DNA of 64,000 bases from Ruminococcus bromii (lineage in GTDB: Bacteria; Bacillota; Clostridia; Oscillospirales; Acutalibacteraceae): NCBI RefSeq assembly GCF_002834235.1, contig NZ_NNBY01000036.1, forward strand, positions 310,001-374,000, written 5' to 3'. Numbering within the stretch: position 1 is the stretch's first letter; each line of letters begins with the position of its first letter. The notes beneath the pieces are model-generated. The model did no database searches. It was given only the letters and a program-made list of their open reading frames with translations, and was not told the origin of the DNA. A program made the position numbers and the translations under genes. Positions 45,053-53,845 of the stretch are shown here, piece by piece.

Positions 45053-46309
45053 TTACTCATAAAGCGGATATTTTTTGCAGATTTCTTCAACGCCTGCTCT
45101 AACCTTTTCCTTGCTGTTCTCATAGTCGTTAAGAACGAGGGTGATGTACTCGGCAATCTTGTCCATATCTTCCTCGTTAAGACCTCTTGTAGTAACAGCG
45201 GCAGTACCGATTCTTACACCGCTTGTTACGAACGGTGAACGGGGTTCGCCCGGAATTGTGTTCTTATTTACTGTGATGTAGCAATCGTCAAGACGAGCCT
45301 CAAGCTCCTTGCCGGTTACATCTGTATCACGGAGATCCATAAGAAGAACATGGTTGTCCGTACCGCCTGAAACAAGCTTGTTGCCTCTTTTGAGAAGTCC
45401 ATCTGCAAGAGCCTTACAGTTAGAAACAATCTTTTTGCCATACTCCTTGAACTCAGGCTTTAATGCCTCGCCGAAGCAAACAGCCTTTGCGGCAATAACA
45501 TGCATAAGAGGACCGCCCTGTGTACCGGGGAAGATAGCCTTGTCAATCTGCTTTGCAAATTCTTCACGACAGAGGATAAGACCTCCACGAGGGCCACGGA
45601 GAGTTTTGTGTGTTGTTGTTGTAACGAACTCACAATACGGAACAGGGTTCGGATGAACGCCTGCGGCAACAAGACCTGCGATGTGAGCCATATCAACCAT
45701 AAGATATGCGCCTACTGCGTCGGCAATCTCACGGAGCTTTGCAAAATCAATGATTCTTGGGTATGCAGACGCACCTGCAACAATCATCTTAGGCTTGCAT
45801 TCCTTTGCAATTTCAAGAACCTTATCATAATCAATTCTGTGCGTTTCGGGATCAACACCGTATGGAACAAAATTGAAGTATTTACCTGAAATATTAACAG
45901 GTGAACCGTGTGTAAGGTGACCGCCTTCGTTAAGGTTCATACCCATTACCGTATCACCGGGATTAAGCATTGCAAAATATACCGCTGTGTTAGCCTGAGC
46001 ACCTGAATGAGGCTGAACATTTGCGTGTTCAGCACCGAAAAGCTCACACGCACGCTGACGGGCAATTTCTTCAACTACATCAACGCACTGACAACCGCCG
46101 TAGTATCTCTTTCCCGGATAACCCTCGGCATATTTGTTTGTGAGCAAGCTGCCCATTGCAGCCATAACTGCCGGAGAAACGATGTTTTCACTTGCGATAA
46201 GTTCAAGGTTTCTGCGCTGTCTTTTAAGCTCGTCTGTCATTGCGTTACCGATTGCGGGATCGTACTCGTTGAGGTAATCAAGAGTAGCGATATTTGTTTT
46301 TTCACTCAT
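45053..46309 (-). CDS. glyA: Serine hydroxymethyltransferase
   Basis: GlyA converts serine and tetrahydrofolate to glycine and methylene-tetrahydrofolate. The 418-residue protein has [41 protein letters not shown], and the PLP lysine in [15 protein letters not shown]. Full length. A perfect 17-bp palindrome lies just upstream. Confidence 0.98.
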   Translation of the reverse strand: MSEKTNIATLDYLNEYDPAIGNAMTDELKRQRRNLELIASENIVSPAVMAAMGSLLTNKYAEGYPGKRYYGGCQCVDVVEEIARQRACELFGAEHANVQPHSGAQANTAVYFAMLNPGDTVMGMNLNEGGHLTHGSPVNISGKYFNFVPYGVDPETHRIDYDKVLEIAKECKPKMIVAGASAYPRIIDFAKLREIADAVGAYLMVDMAHIAGLVAAGVHPNPVPYCEFVTTTTHKTLRGPRGGLILCREEFAKQIDKAIFPGTQGGPLMHVIAAKAVCFGEALKPEFKEYGKKIVSNCKALADGLLKRGNKLVSGGTDNHVLLMDLRDTDVTGKELEARLDDCYITVNKNTIPGEPRSPFVTSGVRIGTAAVTTRGLNEEDMDKIAEYITLVLNDYENSKEKVRAGVEEICKKYPLYE

Positions 46310-46337
46310 TGTTATATTCCCCTTATATTTTTATTTT

Positions 46338-46354
46338 AGGATACTGTGTATCCT
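46338..46354. promoter_or_regulatory. Palindrome upstream of glyA
   Basis: AGGATACTGTGTATCCT is a 7-3-7 palindrome in the 58-bp dusB-glyA gap. No U run follows on the minus strand, so an operator or processing hairpin is more likely than a terminator. Confidence 0.5.
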
Positions 46355-46367
46355 GTTTGAATTTATG

Positions 46368-47354
46368 TCATTGCAACGAAATGGCTTTTTGCCTTAATTC
46401 GTACAAATCATCAAGCGTTTTAATTTTTCCTGCCTCATTTCTCAAGGCTGCCGCACCCTTCATGCCTTTGAAATAACCGACTACAAGTTTTCTTGCCTGA
46501 AGCATTGCCATATGCTCACCCTTGTACTCAACCATTTTGCCGATATGTTCAATCATTACACCGAGCCTTTCTTCAAGGTCGGGAGTGTGAATTTTAACAT
46601 TCGGGTTTTCAAGGTATGCGTTAATCTGCGAGAAAATCCACGGATTTCCGAGCGTTGCTCTACCGATCATAACAAGGTCACAGCCCGTGATGTCCATAAC
46701 CTCCTTTGCCCTTTCGGCACTGTCAATGTCTCCGTTTGCAATTACAGGAACGCTGACGGATTCTCTTACAGCCCTTATGATATCATAATCAACGGGAGGC
46801 TTGTAATATTGCTGTCTTGTTCTGCCGTGAACGGTGATTGCCGCCGCACCTGCCGATTCGCAGATTTTTGCAACTTCAACGGCATTTACGCTGTCATCAT
46901 CCCAACCCTTGCGGATTTTTACGGTTACGGGTATGTCGGTAACGGCTGTCACAGCCTTGACAATTTCTCCGCAAAGCCGAGGATTTTTCATCAATGCACT
47001 GCCGCTGCCGTTTGAGCTTATCTTTGGAGCAGGGCATCCCATATTGATATCAATAATATCAGGTTTGTTTTCAAGTGCGTGCTTTGCGGCATCAGCCATA
47101 CATTTCGGATCATCACCGAAAATCTGAATTCCGCAAGGACGCTCCAAGTCTGAAATTTTCATCAGTTCTTCGCTCTTTTTACTGTTGAAAGAAAGCGCCT
47201 TTGAACTGACCATTTCGCTTACGCAGTATGCCGCACCGAATCTTACGCAAAGCTCACGGTAGGCTCTGTCGCTTACCCCCGCCATGGGTGCGAGAACTGC
47301 GTGGGATTTCAGCGGAACACCGCCGATGTTAAGATTATCCATATTTTTACACAT
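46368..47354 (-). CDS. tRNA-dihydrouridine synthase
   Basis: Dus enzymes reduce uridines in tRNA D-loops with FMN and NADPH. The 328-residue TIM-barrel protein has LAPMAGVSDRAYRELC near residue 20, DINMGCPAPKISSNGSGSAL with the catalytic cysteine, and VTVHGRTRQQYY and GRATLGNPWIF as flavin-binding segments. It resembles DusB, the usual Firmicutes type. AGGTAA lies nine bases before the ATG at 47354; the preceding gene ends ten bases upstream. Confidence 0.93.
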   Translation of the reverse strand: MCKNMDNLNIGGVPLKSHAVLAPMAGVSDRAYRELCVRFGAAYCVSEMVSSKALSFNSKKSEELMKISDLERPCGIQIFGDDPKCMADAAKHALENKPDIIDINMGCPAPKISSNGSGSALMKNPRLCGEIVKAVTAVTDIPVTVKIRKGWDDDSVNAVEVAKICESAGAAAITVHGRTRQQYYKPPVDYDIIRAVRESVSVPVIANGDIDSAERAKEVMDITGCDLVMIGRATLGNPWIFSQINAYLENPNVKIHTPDLEERLGVMIEHIGKMVEYKGEHMAMLQARKLVVGYFKGMKGAAALRNEAGKIKTLDDLYELRQKAISLQ

Positions 47355-47363
47355 TTAATGCTG

Positions 47364-47882
47364 TTACCTTATTCTTTTTCTTGCACCGACTTTTGTGCTG
47401 ATCATTACAACCGCAATTGCAACTACTCCAAGACCTACGCAAATCCACGAAACGATTCCCGCCGTGTAGCTTGTGGAATACTTTTTTTCGCTGACTGTTT
47501 TTGCGATTGTCGGAGCCTGAAATTCCGTTGAATCGGTCGCCTGAGTTTCAACATACTGATTCTGATACTGCGTTTCTTCCTGTTTCTGAGCTTCCGTTTC
47601 GGGCTGAACATACTCAGTTGTGGGTTCTTCCGTTTCGGGCTCAACATACTCGGTCGTAGGCGCTTCGGTGTAAACAGGCTCGGTATAAATCGGCTCTGTG
47701 TATTGCGGTTCGGTTTCAACGGGAACATACTCCGTCACTACGGGATCGGGCTGGGGATCGGGAGTTTGCGAATCGTCCTCTCCTACCGCAAAGGCGGTTA
47801 TTGAACAAACCGACAATGCAAGAACCGCAAGTACGGTCGGAAGTATTCTTTTCCTAAAAATTTTCTTAAAATCTGACTTCAT
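47364..47882 (-). CDS. Secreted Thr/Glu/Pro-rich membrane-anchored protein
   Basis: The ATG at 47882 gives 172 residues starting MKSDFKKIFRKRILPTVLAV, a signal peptide. The middle is a low-complexity stretch of repeated units such as YTEPIYTEPVYTE and TTEYVEPETEEP, turning to Gln-rich. Near the C-terminus are a membrane segment (TAGIVSWICVGLGVVAIAVV) and a basic end (KVGARKRIR). No LPXTG-like motif is present before it. The repeats would form an extended stalk at the surface. It precedes dusB by nine bases in one transcript. Function unknown. Confidence 0.75.
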   Translation of the reverse strand: MKSDFKKIFRKRILPTVLAVLALSVCSITAFAVGEDDSQTPDPQPDPVVTEYVPVETEPQYTEPIYTEPVYTEAPTTEYVEPETEEPTTEYVQPETEAQKQEETQYQNQYVETQATDSTEFQAPTIAKTVSEKKYSTSYTAGIVSWICVGLGVVAIAVVMISTKVGARKRIR

Positions 47883-47934
47883 ATTTAATACCCCGTTCAT
47901 TCTGCGTGGCACATATTTTCATATACATACTACG

Positions 47935-47963
47935 ATTATAACAAAAGCAGGCGTTCATTGCAA
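47935..47963 (-). promoter_or_regulatory. Promoter of the surface protein-dusB unit
   Basis: On the minus strand TTGCAA (47963-47958) and TATAAT (47940-47935), 17 bp apart. Confidence 0.75.
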
Positions 47964-48010
47964 GATTTCAGACAACTTTTCTGCACACAATTAATGCCCA
48001 AACAACAAAA

Positions 48011-48046
48011 AATCGGAAAACCGATTGTAAAACCGATTTTCCGACT
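48011..48046 (-). terminator. Terminator of the VbhA-like/YjbR unit
   Basis: TCGGAAAA (48013-48020) pairs with TTTTCCGA (48037-48044); on the minus strand six U follow, 11 bases after the yjbR-like stop. Confidence 0.8.
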
Positions 48047-48057
48047 TGATTATTATG

Positions 48058-48459
48058 TCAAATTTTTGAGCGTTTTTTAGCTTTTGGCATAACAAGATTG
48101 TAGCTTTCGTCAATCAGCGGAAAGATTTCTTCCTTGCTCACAGAGCCGTCAAGCAAAATACTTATCCACTTGTCCTTGTTCATATGATAGGCTGGCAGAA
48201 ATCCGTTTTTCATTCTCAGCGAGCCGACAAGAATCGGATCGCACTTGACATTCATCACATCAACAGAACCTTCGCCGTCAAGCCCTAAAATCTGCCTTTT
48301 GACACGCATAATTATTGCGTACCATTTGCCCGACATCATATTCCGCAGAACCGCATTATCGGGACTGCTCTCCCACGGATATTCGGGTTCTGTTCCGTAT
48401 GTGCTAAAGGCATAGTTTAAAATTACATCTCTGTTAATAGAATTGTCATTGTATGCCAT
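48058..48459 (-). CDS. MmcQ/YjbR-family protein
   Basis: The 133-residue protein has the CyaY-like/YjbR pattern: TEPEYPWESSPDNAVLRNMM, KWYAIIMRVKR, then LPAYHMNKDKWISILLDGSV. The family is called DNA-binding on the basis of its fold, but its cell role is unknown. Its ATG shares a base with the stop codon of the small VbhA-like gene upstream (TAATG), so the two are coupled. Confidence 0.82.
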   Translation of the reverse strand: MAYNDNSINRDVILNYAFSTYGTEPEYPWESSPDNAVLRNMMSGKWYAIIMRVKRQILGLDGEGSVDVMNVKCDPILVGSLRMKNGFLPAYHMNKDKWISILLDGSVSKEEIFPLIDESYNLVMPKAKKRSKI

Positions 48460-48635
48460 TAAGCCTTAACTCCTGTTTTTTTCTTAACAAGTGAAATATA
48501 TTCCTGCATTGTGATTTCGTTACGCAGTAATTTTTGACACCATTCTTTGCTTTTGCTGTCAATGGTATAGCCTTCCATTTCAACTGATGCGGCAGCATTT
48601 TCTATTATCTGTTCAATCGGCTTATTACCGTTCAC
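48459..48635 (-). CDS. Small VbhA-antitoxin-like protein
   Basis: A 58-residue frame starts at GTG 48635, seven bases after GGGAG, and ends in TAATG overlapping the yjbR-like start. Its product has NAAASVEMEGYTIDSKSKEW followed by LLRNEITMQEYISLV. This matches the pattern of VbhA-like antitoxins of Fic toxins: a helix with A-x-S-x-x-x-E-G and a second helix in G/N-E-I-T/S-x-x-E. No Fic protein is encoded nearby. Short length makes the family call tentative, but coupling and promoter support a real gene. Confidence 0.65.
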   Translation of the reverse strand: MNGNKPIEQIIENAAASVEMEGYTIDSKSKEWCQKLLRNEITMQEYISLVKKKTGVKA

Positions 48636-48672
48636 AGTAACACTCCCTTTCGTGAAATCTGAACTTCATATC

Positions 48673-48700
48673 ATTTTATCATAACAAAGGCATATGTCAA
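48673..48700 (-). promoter_or_regulatory. Promoter of the VbhA-like/YjbR unit
   Basis: On the minus strand TTGACA (48700-48695) and TAAAAT (48678-48673) with 16 bp spacing, in the gap after pfk. Confidence 0.7.
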
Positions 48701-48714
48701 CCAAAAGGTGAAAA

Positions 48715-49791
48715 TCATTCGCCAAAGCTGATACCCATTTTTCTTGCTGTTTCAACAACCTCGCTGTCTTTCGGAACGCTCTTGAGCTTGCCTGCGATAT
48801 CCTCAAGCGGAACGGCAACTACCTTATTATTTACAAGGGCAACCATTTTGCCGTAGTCTTTATTGATAATAAGCTCTGCGGCTTTAACGCCGAAACGAGT
48901 TGAAATCACACGGTCATAGGCATCGGGACTGCCGCCTCTCTGGAAGTGACCCGGTACTGTAACCCTTGTTTCCTGACCTGTTGCCTCCTCAATATCATGG
49001 GCAATCTGATAGGAAATTGACGGATATTTCATCTCTGCAACAGCAGCTTTTCTCTGCTTTTTAGGCAAAGCTGCAATTTCTTTTGAAATTGCACCCTCGG
49101 CAACTGCAAGAATTGAAAAGTTCTTACCGCCTGCGGTTCTTGACTTGATTGTCTTGACAACGGAATCTATATCATACGGAATTTCGGGGATAAGGATAAT
49201 GTCCGCACCGCCTGCAATACCTGCATAAAGTGTGAGCCAGCCAACCTTATGTCCCATAACCTCAATAATGAAAACTCTGCCGTGAGATGTTGCGGTTGAG
49301 TGGATACAGTCGATTACATTTGTTGCAATATCAACGGCACTCTGAAAACCGAATGTCTTGTCTGTACCCCAAAGGTCGTTGTCGATTGTCTTAGGAAGCG
49401 AAACCACATTGAGTCCTTCTTCACGAAGAAGATTTGCGGTTTTTTGAGTTCCGTTGCCGCCGAGTACAACAAGACAGTCAAGACCAAGCTTTTTGTAATT
49501 CTTCTTCATAGCCTCAACCTTGTCAACGCTGTTCTCGTCAACAACACGCATAAGCTTGAACGGCTGTCTTGATGTGCCGAGAATCGTACCGCCCATTGTG
49601 AGAATACCCGAAAAATTCTCGGGTTTCATCTTTCTTGTTTCGCCGTAGATAAGACCTCTGTAGCCGTCAATAATGCCGATGATTTCAACATCATTGCCAA
49701 GCTGATTATAAAGTGTTTTTGCAACGGCACGGATTGTTGCGTTAAGTCCCTGACAATCACCGCCACTTGTTAAAATGCCTACTCTTTTCAT
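48715..49791 (-). CDS. 6-phosphofructokinase
   Basis: The enzyme phosphorylates fructose 6-phosphate in glycolysis. The 358-residue protein has ILTSGGDCQGLNATIRAV, VVLGGNGTQKTANLL, PKTIDNDLWGTD, and MGHKVGWLTLYAG. At the phosphoryl-donor sites it has glycine in GGNGT (ATP-type) but lysine in PKTIDND, where E. coli ATP-PFK has GTIDND. This mix matches a group whose donor, ATP or pyrophosphate, cannot be told from sequence. It overlaps ppk1 by four bases (ATGA). Confidence 0.92.
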   Translation of the reverse strand: MKRVGILTSGGDCQGLNATIRAVAKTLYNQLGNDVEIIGIIDGYRGLIYGETRKMKPENFSGILTMGGTILGTSRQPFKLMRVVDENSVDKVEAMKKNYKKLGLDCLVVLGGNGTQKTANLLREEGLNVVSLPKTIDNDLWGTDKTFGFQSAVDIATNVIDCIHSTATSHGRVFIIEVMGHKVGWLTLYAGIAGGADIILIPEIPYDIDSVVKTIKSRTAGGKNFSILAVAEGAISKEIAALPKKQRKAAVAEMKYPSISYQIAHDIEEATGQETRVTVPGHFQRGGSPDAYDRVISTRFGVKAAELIINKDYGKMVALVNNKVVAVPLEDIAGKLKSVPKDSEVVETARKMGISFGE

Positions 49792-51968
49792 TGTTCGGAG
49801 TCCTCCTTTTTCACTTCAACGGGTACAATCGGAGTTCCGACAGTGCTCGCATATGTTTTTTTCATTGCCTGCTTTTGAGCCTTTAACGCAAGCTTTGAAA
49901 AGAATTTCTGACAATTTGTTTTGTGTTTTCCACGCTTGTCAACAGACTTATATACACCTGTTGAAAGCTGTTGGCGTGCATTTACGGTATCCTTAAATGA
50001 AACCGTGATAACCTCCTGCACACGCTTTTTGATATCCTCGTCCTCAACAGGGAACACAAGTTCAACTCGTCTGTCGAGGTTTCTCGGCATCCAGTCGGCA
50101 CTTCCCATATAATAAAGCGGATTTGAATTGTTTTCAAATATGAATATTCGGCTATGCTCCAAAAGCTGACCGACAATTGAAATTACTCTGATGTTTTCGC
50201 TGAATCCATGAACTCCCGGAACAAGACAGCAGATACCTCTTACGATGAGGTCAATTTTTACGCCTGCGTTTGACGCATCGTACAAAAGGCTGATGATTTC
50301 AGGATCAACAAGCGAGTTCACCTTTGCGGTAATTTTGGCCGGAAGTCCGAGCTTTGCGTTCTCGGTTTCCTGAATAATCATAGCCTCAAAGAACGGACGC
50401 ATTCCGTGAGGTGCAACGATAAATTTGTTGTATTCAGGCGGAGTTGAGTAACCTGTCAATACATTAAAGAGTGATGATGCGTCAACACCGTATTCTTCAC
50501 GGCAGGTGAACATACCGATATCGGTATAGAATCTCGCCGTGCTGTCGTTATAGTTACCCGTACCCATATGCAAATATCTTCTGATTCCGTCCTTGTCTTT
50601 TCTTACTACAAGACAGATTTTGCAGTGGGTTTTAAGTCCCGTAAGACCGTAAATTACATGACAGCCCGCCTTTTCAAGCTTTGTTGCCCATTGAATGTTG
50701 TTTTCCTCGTCAAATCTCGCCTTGAGTTCAACAAGAACAGTTACCTGCTTGCCGTTTTCAGCCGCCTTGATAAGAGCCGCAACAATCGGTGAATTTCCGC
50801 TGACACGGTACAAGGTTTGCTTGATGGCAAGAACATTCGGATCGGTTGCCGCCTTTTTGACAAAATCAACCACAACATCAAAGCTTTCATAAGGATGATG
50901 CACAAGTCTGTCCTTTTCACGGATAGCCTCAAAAATATCATCATAACCGCAAAATTCCGCAGGCGGATTTACGGGAACGATAGGTTCAAAGCACATATCC
51001 TCACAGCCCTTAATGTGAGCAAATTTTGAAAGGAATGTAAGGTCAAGAGGACCTCTCTGAAAGTAGATTTCACGCTCCGTAACATCGAGAGCGTCAACAA
51101 GAAATTCACGAATTTCTCGGTTGCATTTCTTGCCGAATTCAAGACGGACAGGTTCTCCTCTCTTACGCTTTCTGATTGACTTTTTAATTTCAGCCATAAG
51201 ATCCTCGGTATCCTCGTCAATGTCAAGGTCGGAATCTCGGGTGATTCTGAAAGGATCGTACTGCTTAATGTTGTAAAGCTCAAAAAGCTCGCCAAGGTGC
51301 ATTGCGATTATTTTTTCAAGCAGAATAAACGCTCTGCCCTCGTGAGTCGGAAGCTCAAGAAATCTCGGAAGAATTGACGGAACCTGAACCAATGCGAAAA
51401 ATTCTTCATTCTCGGCATTTGTAAGGCGAACCGCAATGTTAAGGCTTTTGTTTGCAAGCATCGGGAACGGACGGCTTGTATCAACAGCCATAGGCGTCAA
51501 TACTGGGAAAACTACTTTTTTAAAGTATTCCTCAACAAACGCTTTCTGGTCGCCGTCAAGCTCGTCAGCCTCTTTGAACACAATGCCTACCGAACGAAGT
51601 GACGGAATTATTGAACGGTTGTAACAGCTATACTGCTTTTTGGCAAACTCGTGAATTTTTTCAACAAGTCCGTCCATAACCTCTGTAGGAGTCATGCCCG
51701 ATGCGTCACGGCTTGTTCTGCCGTGATGAATCTGGTCAAGCACACCTGCAACACGAACCATAAAAAATTCGTCAAGGTTCGACGCCGTAATTGAAAGGAA
51801 GTTGCATCTTTCCATAATTGGGTTGGTCTTTTTGAACGCCTCTTCAAGCACTCTTGCATTAAAGTCAACCCAGCTTAATTCTCTGTTAGTATAAGGCATC
51901 TTTTGCCATTTTGACATAAGTTTTGCCTTTTCGGATGTTTTTTTATTGTTGTTTTTTGAATTTGACAT
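49788..51968 (-). CDS. ppk: Polyphosphate kinase 1
   Basis: PPK1 makes polyphosphate from ATP reversibly at the membrane face. The ATG at 51968 follows GGTGGTGA and gives 726 residues. NRELSWVDFNARVLEEAF and ITASNLDEFFMVRVAG lie near the N-terminus; GLKTHCKICLVVRK carries the presumed phosphorylated histidine and YLHMGTGNYN follows it; ADWMPRNLDRRVELVFPV is near the end. The gene is translationally coupled to pfk. Confidence 0.95.
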   Translation of the reverse strand: MSNSKNNNKKTSEKAKLMSKWQKMPYTNRELSWVDFNARVLEEAFKKTNPIMERCNFLSITASNLDEFFMVRVAGVLDQIHHGRTSRDASGMTPTEVMDGLVEKIHEFAKKQYSCYNRSIIPSLRSVGIVFKEADELDGDQKAFVEEYFKKVVFPVLTPMAVDTSRPFPMLANKSLNIAVRLTNAENEEFFALVQVPSILPRFLELPTHEGRAFILLEKIIAMHLGELFELYNIKQYDPFRITRDSDLDIDEDTEDLMAEIKKSIRKRKRGEPVRLEFGKKCNREIREFLVDALDVTEREIYFQRGPLDLTFLSKFAHIKGCEDMCFEPIVPVNPPAEFCGYDDIFEAIREKDRLVHHPYESFDVVVDFVKKAATDPNVLAIKQTLYRVSGNSPIVAALIKAAENGKQVTVLVELKARFDEENNIQWATKLEKAGCHVIYGLTGLKTHCKICLVVRKDKDGIRRYLHMGTGNYNDSTARFYTDIGMFTCREEYGVDASSLFNVLTGYSTPPEYNKFIVAPHGMRPFFEAMIIQETENAKLGLPAKITAKVNSLVDPEIISLLYDASNAGVKIDLIVRGICCLVPGVHGFSENIRVISIVGQLLEHSRIFIFENNSNPLYYMGSADWMPRNLDRRVELVFPVEDEDIKKRVQEVITVSFKDTVNARQQLSTGVYKSVDKRGKHKTNCQKFFSKLALKAQKQAMKKTYASTVGTPIVPVEVKKEDSEQ

Positions 51969-52021
51969 ATAATTCACCACCATAAAAATTGATATATAAC
52001 CCAATTTAATATATCTGATTA

Positions 52022-52050
52022 AGTATAAAATACAAAACGAATTATTTCAA
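52022..52050 (-). promoter_or_regulatory. Promoter of ppk-pfk
   Basis: On the minus strand TTGAAA (52050-52045) and TATACT (52027-52022), 17 bp apart. The 326-bp gap to the divergent transporter is A/T-rich and holds a promoter at each end. Confidence 0.75.
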
Positions 52051-52204
52051 GCGAATTGCACTAAATTTTACCTTTGACAGCGCATTCTTTACATATATTT
52101 TACAATAGCACAAATAAAATTGATTTGCAATAGATTTGACAAAATTCGCAAAGATAAAACCAAAATTTTCTTTTTGCAAAATATTCAAAAAATTTCAAAA
52201 AATA

Positions 52205-52233
52205 TTGTTTTAATCTCTGTATTATGTTATACT
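52205..52233 (+). promoter_or_regulatory. Promoter of the sodium-dependent transporter gene
   Basis: TTGTTT (52205-52210) and TATACT (52228-52233), 17 bp apart, about 60 nt before the start codon. Confidence 0.6.
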
Positions 52234-52294
52234 TGCGTTGATTGTTTTATTTACAGATTTTAAAAAATTCTAAAGAAAATGAGAGGTAATTATC

Positions 52295-53650
52295 ATGAGT
52301 AAAAAAAGAGGAAGCTTTTCCGGCGGACTCGGATTTGTATTTGCCGCTGCGGGAAGTGCAGTAGGCTTGGGAAATCTCTGGAGATTTCCGTATTATGCAG
52401 CTAAGTACGGCGGCGGAACATTCATCTTTATCTACATAATCCTTGCGCTTACATTCGGCTTTTCACTTTTGACTGCCGAAATCGCAATCGGCAGAAAAAC
52501 AAAGCTAAGTCCGATTCTCGCCTACAAAAAGCTATGCAGCAAATTTTCGTTTTTAGGCTACCTTGCAACGCTTGTTCCTATAATCATTATTCCGTACTAC
52601 TGCGTTATCGGCGGTTGGGTTACAAAATATATGTGCGTTTATGCACAGGGACTTGTCGCTCCTGCGGCACAGGACAGCTTTTTCACAGACTTTATTTCCG
52701 ACCCGTCATCACCCATTGTGTTTTTCTTAATATTTATGCTGTTGAGTGCAGTGGTAATTATGCTCGGAGTAAACAAAGGCATTGAGCGACTGAGCAAATT
52801 TTTGATGCCTGTTCTGCTTGTTCTGACAGTCGGAATTTCAATCTACACACTCACGCTCCCGAACGCAATGGAGGGTGTTTCGTACTACCTCATTCCCGAT
52901 TTCAGCAAGCTGTCAATTTGGACATTTGCGGCGGCACTCGGTCAGCTGTTCTACTCAATGAGCATTGCAATGGGAATTATGGTAACCTACGGTTCATACA
53001 CAAAGAACGAGGTAAACCTCACAAAGTCGGTTAACCAAATTGAGATTTTCGACACAGCCGTTGCACTTCTCGCAGGTCTTATGGTAGTTCCTGCGGTTTA
53101 TGTATTCAGCGGTGAAGAAGGTCTTGGTGCAAGCGGTCCCGGACTTATGTTCATCACACTTCCAAAGGTATTCAACGAAATGCCTGCCGGCGGAATCATC
53201 GGATTTTTGTTCTTTATTCTTGTATTCTTTGCAGCTATCACAAGCTCAATCTCCGTAATGGAAGCAATTGTTTCTTCGCTTATGGACAAGTTCAAGCTTA
53301 CACGAATCAAGTCCTGTCTTATCGTTATCGGCATCTGCCTTATTATGGGTATTCCGTCATCACTCGGCAACGGTGTATGGTCAAATGTTAAGATTCTCGG
53401 AATGGACTTCCTTACATTCTTTGACTTCTTGAGCAACAGCATTATTATGCCGATTGTCGCACTTTGCACTTGTATTCTCATCGGCTGGGTTATCAAGCCA
53501 AAGACTATTGCAGACGAAGTCACAAAGAACGGCGAGCGTTTCAGCAGAAGGGTTTTGTTTGATGTTATGATTAAATATATAGCTCCAATCTGCCTTGTGT
53601 TCATCTTAGTTTCCTACACACTTGCGCAGTTCGGCATTATTTCACTTTAA
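52295..53650 (+). CDS. Sodium-dependent transporter, NSS/SNF family
   Basis: NSS symporters import amino acids or related solutes with sodium. The 451-residue protein starts near SGGLGFVFAAAGSAVGLGNL and WRFPYY, the first transmembrane segment with the sodium and substrate site, and has about 11 hydrophobic segments, as in the bacterial MhsT-like members. The usual NGGG motif reads YGGGTF. The substrate is not predictable. It stands alone. Confidence 0.9.
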   Translation: MSKKRGSFSGGLGFVFAAAGSAVGLGNLWRFPYYAAKYGGGTFIFIYIILALTFGFSLLTAEIAIGRKTKLSPILAYKKLCSKFSFLGYLATLVPIIIIPYYCVIGGWVTKYMCVYAQGLVAPAAQDSFFTDFISDPSSPIVFFLIFMLLSAVVIMLGVNKGIERLSKFLMPVLLVLTVGISIYTLTLPNAMEGVSYYLIPDFSKLSIWTFAAALGQLFYSMSIAMGIMVTYGSYTKNEVNLTKSVNQIEIFDTAVALLAGLMVVPAVYVFSGEEGLGASGPGLMFITLPKVFNEMPAGGIIGFLFFILVFFAAITSSISVMEAIVSSLMDKFKLTRIKSCLIVIGICLIMGIPSSLGNGVWSNVKILGMDFLTFFDFLSNSIIMPIVALCTCILIGWVIKPKTIADEVTKNGERFSRRVLFDVMIKYIAPICLVFILVSYTLAQFGIISL

Positions 53651-53772
53651 CCCGATACTTTAACACGATTAATTATGAATTCAAACAGTAATATCATCGA
53701 AATGAATCATAAGTAATTGTCTTTAAATGAAACATACAACAAATAACTATTCTCCGTTTATCCCATGAACTC

Positions 53773-53801
53773 TTGAAATTATATGCAATAATTGGTATAA
53801 T
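53773..53801 (+). promoter_or_regulatory. Promoter of metG
   Basis: TTGAAA (53773-53778) and TATAAT (53796-53801), 17 bp apart. The leader is only about 40 nt, so no T-box or S-box fits. Confidence 0.8.
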
Positions 53802-53845
53802 TACAGTTACAGCTCATTTGCTGAATTTTAGGGAGGACAAATACT

